Positions 32,970-43,453 are shown, counted from the stretch's first letter. The stretch is DNA of 64,000 bases from Pullichristensenella sp963930055 (GCA_963930055.1 CAWVKS010000001.1:1-64000), one strand, 5' to 3'. Translations and numbers: made by a program. Notes: a model not told the origin generated them from the sequence alone.

Positions 32970-33851
32970 ATGAAAAAGACGCTTCGAGAACGGCTCGACC
33001 TCAACAAGGTTTCCCGCTACGCCATCGCCGCCAACGCGGCGCAGGTGTTTTTTGCCGTGGGGCTGGTGCTCTACGCCCTTTTTGGCCGCGAGTTCGACCT
33101 CTCCGGCATGGCCGAACGCCTGCTCATCTGCGCCGTGGCCTTTGTGGTGGTCTGGGGCGCGTTTCTGGACATACGCGACGCGCGCAACGCCCGCAAGATC
33201 GCCAGCCAGAGCGAAATGCTGGAGGACGCCTATGCGCAGCTGGAGGACCTCAACGGCACGCTGCGCGCCCAGCGCCACGATTTCAAGAACCACATGCAGG
33301 TGATCTTCGGCCTGATCGGGATGGGGGAATACCGGGAAGCGGAGGACTATATAGAGCGCGTCTATGGCGATATACAGCTGGTCAGCAGCGCCCTTAAGAC
33401 CGCCAGCCCCGCCGTCAACGCCCTGCTCGCCGCCAAGGCCGCCGACTGCCGGGAGCGCGGCATCCGCATGGAGGTGCGCATCCGCTCGGCGTGGCAGGGG
33501 CTGGGCGTCCCCGGCTGGGAGATGTGCCGCGTGCTGGGCAACCTCATCGACAACGCCATCGACGCCATGGCCGACCCCGCCCTGCCGCAGCGCGAGCTCA
33601 TCGTGGAGACGGGGGAGGATCTGCACGATTTCACCTTCCGCGTGTTTAACACCGGCCCGCGCATACCGTCCGAGCGCCTCAGGGACATCTTCGAGCGCGG
33701 CTTTACCACCAAGAGCGCGGGCAGGGGCATGGGGCTGTCCATCGTCTCGGAGATCATGGAAGAAAACGGCGGCGCGATCAAGGCCTCCTCCGGCCCGGAG
33801 GGCACGGCCTTTTCCGGCCGCCTGCCCAAACAGCCCCCAGAAGGCAGATAA
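32970..33851 (+). CDS. Orphan SpoOB/AgrC-type sensor histidine kinase
   Basis: A 293-residue kinase. Two N-terminal membrane helices (about residues 15-38 and 48-66), a short coiled coil, then the SpoOB-alpha/HisKA-like segment LRAQRHDFKNHMQVIFGLIGM with phospho-acceptor His103, and an ATPase domain with N box LGNLIDNAIDAM and G box KSAGRGMGLSIV. This is the citrate/AgrC (HPK5/HPK10-like) class. No response regulator is nearby. ATG 32970 lies 7 bases after TATAAT and lacks a ribosome site, so the mRNA is probably leaderless. The short extracytoplasmic loop suggests sensing within the membrane. Confidence 0.9.
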   Translation: MKKTLRERLDLNKVSRYAIAANAAQVFFAVGLVLYALFGREFDLSGMAERLLICAVAFVVVWGAFLDIRDARNARKIASQSEMLEDAYAQLEDLNGTLRAQRHDFKNHMQVIFGLIGMGEYREAEDYIERVYGDIQLVSSALKTASPAVNALLAAKAADCRERGIRMEVRIRSAWQGLGVPGWEMCRVLGNLIDNAIDAMADPALPQRELIVETGEDLHDFTFRVFNTGPRIPSERLRDIFERGFTTKSAGRGMGLSIVSEIMEENGGAIKASSGPEGTAFSGRLPKQPPEGR

Positions 33852-33894
33852 AGGCGAGAACGAAACAGATATGCGTTTCGCTCCCGCCCTTTTT
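33851..33894 (+). terminator. Terminator of the kinase gene
   Basis: AAGGCGAGAACGAAAC / GTTTCGCTCCCGCCCTT hairpin followed by TTTTT. Confidence 0.78.
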
Positions 33895-33915
33895 CGGCTG
33901 TGATATAATATATTT

Positions 33916-34524
33916 TTATACGATGCTCTTTCCGTTGATCTCCCGCAAAATGGCGTTGACCAGCGTTACCGTCGCCGGGATGCCGCCCTTTTTGCCGCGG
34001 GCGATGATGGAGGCCAGGTCGCTGTCCAAAAGCCGTTCCTTGAGCTGCACGGCGCTGGCAAAGCCGCTGGGCGCGGCCAGCACGCACACGTCCGACATCG
34101 GCTCGTGCATGCGCCGCTGGATCAGGCGGTTGATGGCCGCGGGCGCGCTGCCCACCACCATCAGTTTCAGCCCCGGCACCGCCAGGCCGTAGTCCACGGC
34201 CACTTCCGCGCGGGTCACGCGGCGCTGTTCGGCCAGCATGACCACCTGCGGGTCGTCGATAAAGCAGAGCACCTTCGCGCCCTTGTTGCCCAGCAGATCC
34301 GCGCTGATGTCATTTGCCACCAGCGTGGTATCCGTGATGATAGAGCCTCCCATGTCGATCAGGCGCTTGATATGCGTCAGCGCGGTAGGGCTGAAATAAA
34401 TACTTTGAGCAAGAGCCAGATCGCCCGTCTCCTGCTCGACCGCGCTGAGGATATCCGTCATTTCCTGATTGAGGTACGGGATGCCGGCGCGATGCCTGCC
34501 GTCTGCCTGCACCTTTCGGATCAA
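33916..34524 (-). CDS. CbiC/CobH (precorrin-8X methylmutase)-like protein lacking the catalytic His
   Basis: A 202-residue protein. GGSIITDTTLVANDI, AEQRRVTRAEVAVDYGL, KLMVVGSAPAAINRLIQ, APSGFASAVQLKERLL and RGKKGGIPATVTLVNAIL align with CbiC/CobH over the whole length. In the family a His precedes an A-C/T-G segment and moves the methyl group; here that place reads EQETGD, with Gln instead of His. No other cobalamin genes are near. A TTG start at 34524 fits AGGAG 9 bases ahead. It may bind a corrinoid or other tetrapyrrole or have a new function; a true methylmutase is doubtful. Confidence 0.8.
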   Translation of the reverse strand: MIRKVQADGRHRAGIPYLNQEMTDILSAVEQETGDLALAQSIYFSPTALTHIKRLIDMGGSIITDTTLVANDISADLLGNKGAKVLCFIDDPQVVMLAEQRRVTRAEVAVDYGLAVPGLKLMVVGSAPAAINRLIQRRMHEPMSDVCVLAAPSGFASAVQLKERLLDSDLASIIARGKKGGIPATVTLVNAILREINGKSIV

Positions 34525-34578
34525 TGCAATACACTCCTGTCAAAAAAAATCCAATCTTTTCAAGAAGATTCTATAAAA

Positions 34579-34607
34579 AATATATCTCTTAGACGGCCAA
34601 AAGTCAA
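34579..34607 (-). promoter_or_regulatory. Promoter of the CbiC-like gene
   Basis: Minus strand TTGACT, 17-bp spacer, TATATT, in a notably AT-rich 130-bp stretch. Confidence 0.75.
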
Positions 34608-34671
34608 GTCAGGTTCCAGTTTATTACTGTTAAATATTTTTCGTATAATCTTATAACCACATCATAATAAA

Positions 34672-34700
34672 ATCGCCGTGGAGCACATTTCCACGGCGAT
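34672..34700 (-). terminator. Terminator of clpB
   Basis: ATCGCCGTGGA / TCCACGGCGAT 11-bp stem, then TTTTATTAT on the minus strand. Confidence 0.88.
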
Positions 34701-34714
34701 AGAAAAGGGTTTCC

Positions 34715-37318
<2,604 letters not shown>

Positions 37319-37347
37319 AGAGTCCTTGCCTCCCCTCGAAGGCCATG

Positions 37348-37364
37348 TTTGACCTTCTTTGACT
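37348..37364 (-). promoter_or_regulatory. CtsR operator of clpB
   Basis: Minus strand AGTCAAAGAAGGTCAAA matches the CtsR heptad repeat RGTCAAA-NAN-RGTCAAA exactly. It adjoins the -10 box and covers the transcription start. Confidence 0.93.
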
Positions 37365-37393
37365 ATTATAAAGAACACCGGGGCGACTGTCAA
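37365..37393 (-). promoter_or_regulatory. Full-consensus promoter of clpB
   Basis: Minus strand TTGACA (37388-37393), 17-bp spacer, TATAAT (37365-37370). The -35 box lies in the loop of the hairpin 37376-37404. Confidence 0.92.
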
Positions 37394-37404
37394 GGGCCCC
37401 GGTG
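37376..37404 (-). terminator. Terminator hairpin of the DUF4097 operon, overlapping the clpB promoter
   Basis: CACCGGGGC / GCCCCGGTG 9-bp stem; followed on the minus strand by GTTCTTTAT. Its 11-nt loop contains the clpB -35 box. Confidence 0.65.
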
Positions 37405-37444
37405 AAAGTTTACAAATTGTTCAAAAGTTTACAGCGGTCTTCGT

Positions 37445-38359
37445 TTATTCTGCGAACGTCACGTCGATGTCGCCGTTGTTGGTCACCGCGCGCAGGAAGA
37501 TGCCCTCGCCATCCAGCAGGGTAGGCAGGCTGTTGTCATAGTCCGTCTCGCTCTCGATGTGATAGTCGCGCATCTGGCCCGGCAATTCGCCGCGGATGTC
37601 GCCATTGTCGGTCTGCAGGGAGAGGCTCTCGCGCACAGTGAGGCCGCCAAAGGTCACATCGCCGTGATCCGTGACGGCTTCCAGCGCATCCGCCTCTACG
37701 CTCTCCATGCGCACGTTGTCGTTCCCGGTGCGCAGGGTGATGGTTCCTGCCTGCACGCCGTTCAGCGTGATGGGGGCGTTATCCGTCTCTGCGTTCAACG
37801 TCTCTGCGGTCACATTTTCCACGGTCACGCTGTCGTTGTCGTTCCGCAGGCTGATGGCTCCGACCTGTGCGCCGCGCAGTTCGATGGGAGCGTTGTCCGT
37901 CGCGATGGTCACGGTGGGGAAGGAGATGCCGGCGTCACCGCCATCCACCTGCACTGCGCCGTTGTCGTTGGAAATGTCCAGCGCCACGCCGGCAGGCACT
38001 TCCACCTCCAGTTTTCCGCTCTGGTGGAAGCCGAACCAGGCGCCAAGACCGTTTTGCTGCTGTTCGACCTTTTCGATGTACAGCATGCCGTCCTGCTCGC
38101 GGATGTCGTAGGCTGCCTCCTCGTTTTCCCAACAGGTCAGCCGCACCTTGCCGTCTTCGGAGGGAGTAATGACGATGTCCGCGTTTCGGTCAGCCACCAC
38201 CAGCTCCGTCACATCACCCTCGGCCTCGTATTGCCGCGATACCAGCGCGCCGCCTGATGCCAGGGCGTTCAGGTCAAACCCCGCCATCGCAAAGCCCGCC
38301 AGCATCACCACCACGCCCACGATCAAAACGGCCACTGCGACCTTCACAGTCTTCTTCAT
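37445..38359 (-). CDS. DUF4097-family beta-helix protein with membrane anchor
   Basis: A 304-residue protein with one N-terminal membrane helix (residues 5-29) and an extracytoplasmic DUF4097 domain made of repeating short beta-strands: IATDNAPIELRGAQVGAISL, NDNDSVTVENVTAETLNAETDNAP, GNDNVRMESVEADALEAVT. This gives a right-handed beta-helix-like solenoid. ATG 38359 overlaps the stop of the DUF1700 gene and has AAGGAGG at 8 bases. It is the last gene of the PadR-DUF1700-DUF4097 operon, a recurrent arrangement in Firmicutes linked to envelope stress. Confidence 0.9.
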   Translation of the reverse strand: MKKTVKVAVAVLIVGVVVMLAGFAMAGFDLNALASGGALVSRQYEAEGDVTELVVADRNADIVITPSEDGKVRLTCWENEEAAYDIREQDGMLYIEKVEQQQNGLGAWFGFHQSGKLEVEVPAGVALDISNDNGAVQVDGGDAGISFPTVTIATDNAPIELRGAQVGAISLRNDNDSVTVENVTAETLNAETDNAPITLNGVQAGTITLRTGNDNVRMESVEADALEAVTDHGDVTFGGLTVRESLSLQTDNGDIRGELPGQMRDYHIESETDYDNSLPTLLDGEGIFLRAVTNNGDIDVTFAE

Positions 38360-38943
38360 TATCCGTTCCTCCTTTTTCCTACGATCAAACGTTTGCATCC
38401 GCGTCCGAACGCTTTTGTAAGTTTCCACAGCCCCTTGCCCGCCGCCTTCATCGGCGCGATGAGCAAAAGCCCCAGCGCGAAACTCACCAGCCCCGCGCCG
38501 CACACGCACAGCCCCGGAGCCGCGCCCTGCATGAACATCAGCGCCACGCCGCCCAGCGCGCAGGCCGCGCCCGCGATCAGCAGCGAGGCCACCGCCGCGT
38601 AGACCGCGATCATCGCCGCCCACAGCGCCGCGTACATGCTCAGCCCCACGGCGAAAAGCGTCAATAGCAGCGGCGAAGCGCAGATCAGCAGCACCACGCG
38701 CCCGGCGTTGCTTTCCCGCCGCACGCGCTCGCGGACCACCGCCCCCAGCGGCCGGTCGGCAAGCAGGCCGCGCGCCACGGTTTCCACATCGCCCAGCGCC
38801 GCCACCGCGTTCTCCTCATCCATGCCGTCCTCCACGCGGTCGTCGATGCTCTCGGCGCAGAATTCCAGCGCCCGCGCCCTTTCCCCGGCGCTCATCCCCT
38901 CCAGACGCTTATTAAGCGCCCGCAGGAACGCTTCTTTTTTCAT
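38359..38943 (-). CDS. DUF1700-family membrane protein
   Basis: A 194-residue protein. The N-terminal cytoplasmic part (KKEAFLRALNKRLEGMSAGER, EDGMDEENAVAALGDVETVA) is the DUF1700 signature, followed by four hydrophobic helices (about residues 83-165). It overlaps both neighbours by a few bases (ATGA with PadR, TAATG with DUF4097), showing tight coupling. It is thought to act with the DUF4097 protein as a membrane signalling or anti-regulator unit; the exact role is unknown. Confidence 0.88.
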   Translation of the reverse strand: MKKEAFLRALNKRLEGMSAGERARALEFCAESIDDRVEDGMDEENAVAALGDVETVARGLLADRPLGAVVRERVRRESNAGRVVLLICASPLLLTLFAVGLSMYAALWAAMIAVYAAVASLLIAGAACALGGVALMFMQGAAPGLCVCGAGLVSFALGLLLIAPMKAAGKGLWKLTKAFGRGCKRLIVGKRRNG

Positions 38944-39260
38944 CGTTCTCCCTCCGTCCCTTCCATGATGAAGGCGTATACGTCCAGCACCTGCCGCCAT
39001 TCCCCGCGCAATTCGTCCAGATGCGCGCGGCCTTCCCCGGTGATGCCGTAATACTTGCGCAGCCGCCCGTTGTGTTCCCGGCTGTATACGCGCAGATAGC
39101 CGCCCGCCTCCAGCCGCCGCAAAATGGGGTAGAGCGTCGATTCGGATACCTCCACGCGCGATCCCACGTCCTTGACCATCTGATACCCATAGGAATCTCC
39201 GCGCGCGAGCACCGCCAGCGCGCAGGCTTCCAGCATGCCGCGCTTCAGCTGTGCGTCCAC
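38940..39260 (-). CDS. PadR-family transcriptional regulator
   Basis: A 106-residue winged-helix repressor with the PadR core LARGDSYGYQMVKDVGSRVEVSESTLYPILRRLEAGGYL (within residues 18-58) and the C-terminal dimerisation helix. GTG 39260 is used; GGGAGGTGATG precedes. It leads the operon with DUF1700 and DUF4097 proteins and very likely represses the promoter at 39284-39312, where the inverted repeat ATATTGC-n17-GCAATAT is found. Confidence 0.94.
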   Translation of the reverse strand: MDAQLKRGMLEACALAVLARGDSYGYQMVKDVGSRVEVSESTLYPILRRLEAGGYLRVYSREHNGRLRKYYGITGEGRAHLDELRGEWRQVLDVYAFIMEGTEGER

Positions 39261-39283
39261 GCCATCACCTCCCTTCGCGTAAT

Positions 39284-39312
39284 ATTATATATTGCATAGT
39301 ATAGCGCGTCAA
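39284..39312 (-). promoter_or_regulatory. Promoter of the PadR operon
   Basis: Minus strand TTGACG (39307-39312), 17-bp spacer, TATAAT (39284-39289). Confidence 0.88.
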
Positions 39313-39319
39313 GCAATAT
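39289..39319. promoter_or_regulatory. Candidate PadR operator
   Basis: ATATTGC (39289-39295) and GCAATAT (39313-39319) form an inverted repeat that brackets the promoter spacer and -35 box. Confidence 0.55.
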
Positions 39320-39630
39320 CGGCGAAAAAGATCAGATTTAACAATTTGCAACGCGGATGAAGTGCCGGCAGATCCGCGCTGTGACAAAGGGAAGCAGGGG
39401 GAAGGGGCGCGCCCCGCCATGAGCCCGCCTGGCAGTGCGCGCGTTGCCGTTGCCTCCCTGTTGCGGCGCTGTTTGCCCGCCTGCCCCCCTGGCCGGCGGG
39501 GAGGGCAGGCGCTCACGGCTGGCGCCGCCCGCATCCCCTGCGCCGCCCTTTCGCCTGCCCATCGCCCGGCGCGGGACGCCCCCGCACAAACAGGGCAAAT
39601 TTTTTTCACAGTAAAGTACATATATTTGTA
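39320..39630. other. Gene-free GC-rich stretch with strong hairpins
   Basis: No coding frame here looks real. Hairpins include CGCGGAT / ATCCGCG (39352-39378), the palindrome GGGGCGCGCCCC and GCCTGCCC / GGGCAGGC at about 39478-39511. A T-run follows at about 39600. No RNase P, SRP, tmRNA or 6S motifs were recognised. It may be a decayed gene or an unknown small RNA. Confidence 0.35.
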
Positions 39631-39659
39631 TTGATTCGTTCATAGAATTGTAATAAAAT
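39631..39659 (+). promoter_or_regulatory. Promoter of the ATP-grasp gene
   Basis: TTGATT (39631-39636), 17-bp spacer, TAAAAT (39654-39659). The leader of about 75 nt contains the hairpin GCCCCGG / CCGGGGC. Confidence 0.7.
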
Positions 39660-39739
39660 AAGGCAGAAAATGATCTGTTGCATCCCAAGGCAGGCCCCGG
39701 CATGCGATCCGGGGCGATGGAAAAAAGGGGGTCCTTGCC

Positions 39740-40780
39740 TTGTCCAAACTCAGCGGCAATATCCGCCACTCCATCCATCTGGTGGCGAACAGGTACCGTA
39801 AACACCATAAGGATAAGCTCGTAAAGCAGGAATTCCTTGCGCAGCGCGCCGCGCTGGGCAGCGAGGCGGCCAACGCGAACTGGCAGGACTATCTTAACGC
39901 CAGGGAGCAGACCGGCTGCTCGGTACTGGAATATTTCATCTTCAAATTCTATAAAAAGAGCCGCGCCGAGCGCGATACGTATCAGACCGTCGCCCGCCGC
40001 GACCGCTTCATCCATCAGATCCACGACGATGAATCCTGCAACGCCACCGTGCCGGGCAACAAGGTGCTTTTCAACATGCTGTTTGAAAAGTACCTCTGCC
40101 GCGAATGGCTCAACCCCACCGCCGCCACGCCGGAAGAATTCGTCGCCTTTATGAAAAAGCACGGAAAGGTGATGCTCAAGCCCGCCTGCGACGGCGCGGG
40201 CCACGGCATCCGCATCTGCGAATACACCACCGACGAGGACGCCCTCGCCCTGCATTCGTCCCTGGTGGGCGCGGCGATGCTGGTGGAGGAAGTGCTCGAG
40301 CAGCACCCGCAGCTGAATGTTCTCAACCCCAACTGCATCAACACCGTGCGCGTGGCGACCTATACCGACCGCGACGACGTGCACATCGTCCTGGCCACGA
40401 TCCGCTCCGCCCGCGACGATTCCGTGGTCGATAACTACCACGCCGGCGGCATCTGCATGGCGGTGGATCTGGAGACGGGCAAAATCTGTTCCAACGGCAC
40501 CGACGAGCAGATGCGCGACTATCCCACCCATCCCCTCACGGGCACGAAACTGGACGGCTTCCAGCTTCCCGACTGGGACAAGGCGCTGGACGTCATCCGC
40601 CGCGCCTCGCGGGAGATGTACGCGCTGCCCGGCTGCCGCTACCTGGGCTGGGACATCGCCTTCCTGAAAAACGGCGAAGTCTCCATCATCGAGTGCAACT
40701 GGCGGCAGGGGCCGCAGGCCCAGCAGCCGCATGCCAAAGGCATGTATCACGAACTGGAGGAGTTGGGCAAGAAGCTCTGA
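39740..40780 (+). CDS. Sugar-transfer-associated ATP-grasp protein (PF14397-like)
   Basis: A 346-residue ATP-grasp enzyme. The ATP site includes GKVMLKPACDGAGHGIRI (glycine-rich loop), MLVEEVLEQHPQLNVLNPNCINTVRVATY and the metal-binding end LGWDIAFLKNGEVSIIECNWRQGP, with the acidic and Asn residues expected for Mg-ATP. The HYAGGICMAVDLETG-like region fits the family tied to exopolysaccharide or teichoic-type polymer genes. TTG 39740 is the apparent start after an AAAAAAGGGGG tract; it is weak. Monocistronic. Its acceptor substrate is unknown. Confidence 0.85.
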   Translation: MSKLSGNIRHSIHLVANRYRKHHKDKLVKQEFLAQRAALGSEAANANWQDYLNAREQTGCSVLEYFIFKFYKKSRAERDTYQTVARRDRFIHQIHDDESCNATVPGNKVLFNMLFEKYLCREWLNPTAATPEEFVAFMKKHGKVMLKPACDGAGHGIRICEYTTDEDALALHSSLVGAAMLVEEVLEQHPQLNVLNPNCINTVRVATYTDRDDVHIVLATIRSARDDSVVDNYHAGGICMAVDLETGKICSNGTDEQMRDYPTHPLTGTKLDGFQLPDWDKALDVIRRASREMYALPGCRYLGWDIAFLKNGEVSIIECNWRQGPQAQQPHAKGMYHELEELGKKL

Positions 40781-40817
40781 GCCACGCCGCGCGCGGCGGC
40801 CGCAAAGCCCGCAAAAA

Positions 40818-40849
40818 GATCGCCCGGACGCAAAACGCGTCGGGCGATC
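40818..40849 (+). terminator. Terminator of the ATP-grasp gene
   Basis: GATCGCCC-G-GACGC / GCGTC-GGGCGATC hairpin with AAAA loop, then CCTGTTT. Confidence 0.7.
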
Positions 40850-40870
40850 CCTGTTTCCCGCCTGCCCGCG

Positions 40871-40917
40871 AAAAGGCCCTGCCCTTGCCGTCATGAAGGC
40901 AAAGGCAGGACCTTTTT
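40871..40917 (-). terminator. Terminator of the glycosyltransferase operon
   Basis: AAAAGGCCCTGCC pairs with GGCAGGACCTTTT and an inner CTTGCC / GGCAA(A)G helix; T-run on both strands. Confidence 0.85.
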
Positions 40918-40925
40918 CGCGCCGC

Positions 40926-42050
40926 TCACGTTCGCAGCGCCAGGTCGCGCGCGGCCTCGGCGATGCGCTTGGCGTTGTCAAAGCGCCGGTATTTTTGCTG
41001 CGATGCGCGGATGCGGGAAAGCTCCTTACCATCGTCGGCCAGCAGGGTCTTTACCGCCGCCGGCAGGCCCTTCACGCCCTTGGAGACGATGCCCAGCCCG
41101 TAGCGCTCCACCAGCTCGGGGTTGCCCTGTTCCTGCCCCGGCAGCGCGCCGGTGATGATGAGGGGCACGTTCATCACCACGGCTTCGAAAAATGAATTGG
41201 GGCTGCCGCGGGCGATCATAATGTCGCTCTCCAGCATCAGGCTTTCGATCTCGGTGACGAACCCCAGGATGCGCACGCGCTCGCCGTACTTGCGCTTGAG
41301 CAGCGCCTCCAGGCGCTTTTTGAGCTGCTTGTTGCGCCCGCAGACGATGGTGAGCGTCACGTCCGTCCTGGTCATCAGTTCCAGCGCGTAGGAGCCGAGC
41401 ATGCCGCTGCCCTCGCCGCCGGACATCAGAAGGCAGCGCGCCGGGCGCGAGAAGTCATAGGCCGGCTTTTCCACGCGCTGCGCCATGTCCGTAAAGCGCC
41501 GGCGGGTGGGGAAGCCCACCTTGAGGATGCGCTCGCGGGGCACGCCGTAGGACAGCGTGCGCTCCACGGCCTCGTCGGTGGCGCAGATGGTCAGCGCCGA
41601 GCGCGCGTCGCACCAGGAGGGATGCACCGTCACCGGGTCTGCCTGCACCGATACGAACGGTATGTCCAGCCCGTGCTCTTCGCACACGGTCAAAAGCGAG
41701 GAATTGAACATCGGGTGCGTGGTCACGACCACGTCCGGCCGCTCCCGCGCCACCACCTCGATAAAGCGCTTTTCCGCCCAGGTGGACATCAGCGAGCAAT
41801 AGGTGGAATTGAACTTCGTGCCAAAGTCCCACGTCATCTTCCAGAGGAACTTGGCGTGCCGCGTGACCACGCCATAGCTGTCGCCCAGCGCGGTCACGGA
41901 TTTGCCCACCAGGTCCTCGAAGCCGTCCACCAGTTTGACCTCCACCTCGGGCATGTCCGCGAACCAGTCCATCAGGGCGTCGGAGATGGACTTGTGGCCG
42001 CAGCCCGTGTGCGAGGTGGTGATGAGCAGTATTTTCTTTTTTTCGCTCAT
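40926..42050 (-). CDS. Diglyceride glycosyltransferase, MGDG synthase/UgtP family (GT28)
   Basis: A 374-residue GT-B enzyme. N-domain SHTGCGHKSISDALMDWF and VVVTTHPMFNSSLL match the MGDG_synth domain; the C-domain has LLMSGGEGSGMLGS, TIVCGRNKQLKKRLEAL, ILGFVTEIESLMLESDIMIARGSPNSFFEAV and LPGQEQGNPE, the sugar-nucleotide site of UgtP/MurG-like enzymes. It probably adds glucose or galactose to diacylglycerol to make membrane glycolipid or a lipoteichoic acid anchor. It overlaps the HAD gene by four bases (ATGA), so the two are coupled. Confidence 0.92.
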   Translation of the reverse strand: MSEKKKILLITTSHTGCGHKSISDALMDWFADMPEVEVKLVDGFEDLVGKSVTALGDSYGVVTRHAKFLWKMTWDFGTKFNSTYCSLMSTWAEKRFIEVVARERPDVVVTTHPMFNSSLLTVCEEHGLDIPFVSVQADPVTVHPSWCDARSALTICATDEAVERTLSYGVPRERILKVGFPTRRRFTDMAQRVEKPAYDFSRPARCLLMSGGEGSGMLGSYALELMTRTDVTLTIVCGRNKQLKKRLEALLKRKYGERVRILGFVTEIESLMLESDIMIARGSPNSFFEAVVMNVPLIITGALPGQEQGNPELVERYGLGIVSKGVKGLPAAVKTLLADDGKELSRIRASQQKYRRFDNAKRIAEAARDLALRT

Positions 42051-42850
42051 GGACGCACCCTCACCGGCTCCGCGCCCGCGGGTATGTCGCCCACGCCGCG
42101 CAGCACGTAATGCGGCTGATAGGGGTAGGTGGCCATGCTTTCCAGGCTGGTCACGCCCGAGAGCACCAGCACCGTGTCCATGCCGGATTCGATGCCGGCC
42201 ACCACGTCGGTATCCATGCGGTCGCCGATGATGACGGTATCCTCCGGCGCGGCCTTCAGGCGCCTTTGCCCGTGGCGCATCATCAGCGGGTTGGGTTTGC
42301 CGATGAAGTACGCCTGCCGGCCGCAGGCCATCTCGATGGGGGAGATGAGCGCGCGGCAGGCCGGGGCGATGCCGTTTTCCACCGGGCCGGTGACGTCCGG
42401 GTTCGTGCCCACGAGCTTGGCACCGTTGCGCACCAGGTGCACGGCCTTCTGGATCTTCTCAAAGCTGTAACCGCTGGTCTCGCCCACCACCACGTAATCG
42501 GGGTTGACGTCGTTCATGGAAAAGCCCGCGTCGTAAAGCGCGCCCACCAGCCCCGCCTCGCCGATGACATAGGCCGAACCGCCGGGGCACTGCGTTTTTA
42601 AGTAACTGGCCGTGGCCAAAGCGCTGGTATAAAAGTGCTCTTCGCCCACGTCCAGGCCCAGGCGGTGCAGTTTCTGCTTCAGCTCCTTGGGGCTGCGCTC
42701 CGAGGAATTGGTCAAAAACAGGTATTCCTTGCCGTTGCTCTCCAGCCAGTCCACGAATTCCCGCACGCCGGGCAACAACAGGTTGCCGTGATAGATCACG
42801 CCGTCCATATCGCTGATAAACGCTTTTTTACGCTTGAGTTCTTCCAACAT
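42047..42850 (-). CDS. HAD-family phosphatase, NagD/AraL-like
   Basis: A 267-residue type IIA HAD hydrolase. Motif I DMDGVIYHG, motif II LTNSSERS, the cap domain with YVIGEAGLVGAL, and motifs III/IV IGKPNPLMM and IIGDRMDTDVVAGIESGMDTVLVLSG are intact. Family members hydrolyse UMP, sugar phosphates or glycerol-3-phosphate/2-phosphoglycolate. ATG 42850 with AGGAG 7 bases ahead. It precedes the glycolipid glycosyltransferase in one operon, which makes a phospho-sugar or glycerol-phosphate substrate plausible but not proven. Confidence 0.93.
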   Translation of the reverse strand: MLEELKRKKAFISDMDGVIYHGNLLLPGVREFVDWLESNGKEYLFLTNSSERSPKELKQKLHRLGLDVGEEHFYTSALATASYLKTQCPGGSAYVIGEAGLVGALYDAGFSMNDVNPDYVVVGETSGYSFEKIQKAVHLVRNGAKLVGTNPDVTGPVENGIAPACRALISPIEMACGRQAYFIGKPNPLMMRHGQRRLKAAPEDTVIIGDRMDTDVVAGIESGMDTVLVLSGVTSLESMATYPYQPHYVLRGVGDIPAGAEPVRVRP

Positions 42851-42932
42851 CCCCACTCCTTTGCCTGCGCATCGCCTGCGCGCATACCTGCCCCTATTAT
42901 ACATGATAGTTCGCATTTTGAAAAGTCAAACT

Positions 42933-42961
42933 TTGCTTTCCACGGCGAATTCTGCTATAAT
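42933..42961 (+). promoter_or_regulatory. Promoter giving a leaderless transcript for the deoxyinosine glycosylase
   Basis: TTGCTT (42933-42938), 17-bp spacer, TATAAT (42956-42961) with extended TGC, then ATCCCC and the ATG. Identical over 18 nt to the kinase promoter at 32955-32972. Confidence 0.82.
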
Positions 42962-42967
42962 ATCCCC

Positions 42968-43453
42968 ATGGAAAAGATCACGGGCTTCGCCCCCGTGGCG
43001 GACGCTGACGCCCGCCTGCTCATCCTCGGCACCGCGCCGGGCGTCCAGTCGCTGCGCGAGGGCTTTTACTACGCCCACCCGCGCAACGCCTTCTGGCGCA
43101 TAGTGGCCGATACGTTCGACGCGCCCCTCCCGGAAACGGCGGAGGGGAAGGCGGCGCTTATCCTGGAAAACCGCCTTGCCCTCTGGGACGTGCTCCACGC
43201 CTGCGCGCGCCGCGGTTCCCTGGACAGCGCCATCCGCGAGCCGGAGGCCAACGACTTTGCCGCCTTTTTCGCCGCGTGCCCGCGCGTTGCGCGCGTGCTC
43301 TTCAACGGCGCGGCGGCGGAAAGGCTCTTTTTCCGCTTCTGCGGGGAGACGCTCGCAGGGCGCGAAGCCGTGCGCCTACCCTCCACCAGCCCCGCCTGCA
43401 CGCTCGCCTACGCCCAAAAACTGTTGCTTTGGAGAAAGGAACTTTTGCGATGA
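42968..43453 (+). CDS. DNA-deoxyinosine glycosylase (uracil-DNA glycosylase superfamily)
   Basis: A 161-residue base-excision-repair enzyme removing hypoxanthine (deaminated adenine). The family motif LILGTAPGVQSLREGFYYAHPRNAFWRI-type sequence spans residues 18-46 (split motifs GTAPG and YYAHPRNAFW), and the C-terminal LPSTSPACTLAY loop corresponds to the UDG leucine loop. ATG 42968 lacks a ribosome site and lies 7 bases after TATAAT, implying a leaderless mRNA. It overlaps the next gene by ATGA, forming a nucleic-acid repair/nucleoside salvage operon. Confidence 0.92.
   Translation: MEKITGFAPVADADARLLILGTAPGVQSLREGFYYAHPRNAFWRIVADTFDAPLPETAEGKAALILENRLALWDVLHACARRGSLDSAIREPEANDFAAFFAACPRVARVLFNGAAAERLFFRFCGETLAGREAVRLPSTSPACTLAYAQKLLLWRKELLR

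Noticed and set aside
39320..39630. RNase P, SRP or tmRNA gene in the GC-rich gap
   Set aside because: The key motifs of these RNAs were not seen on either strand.
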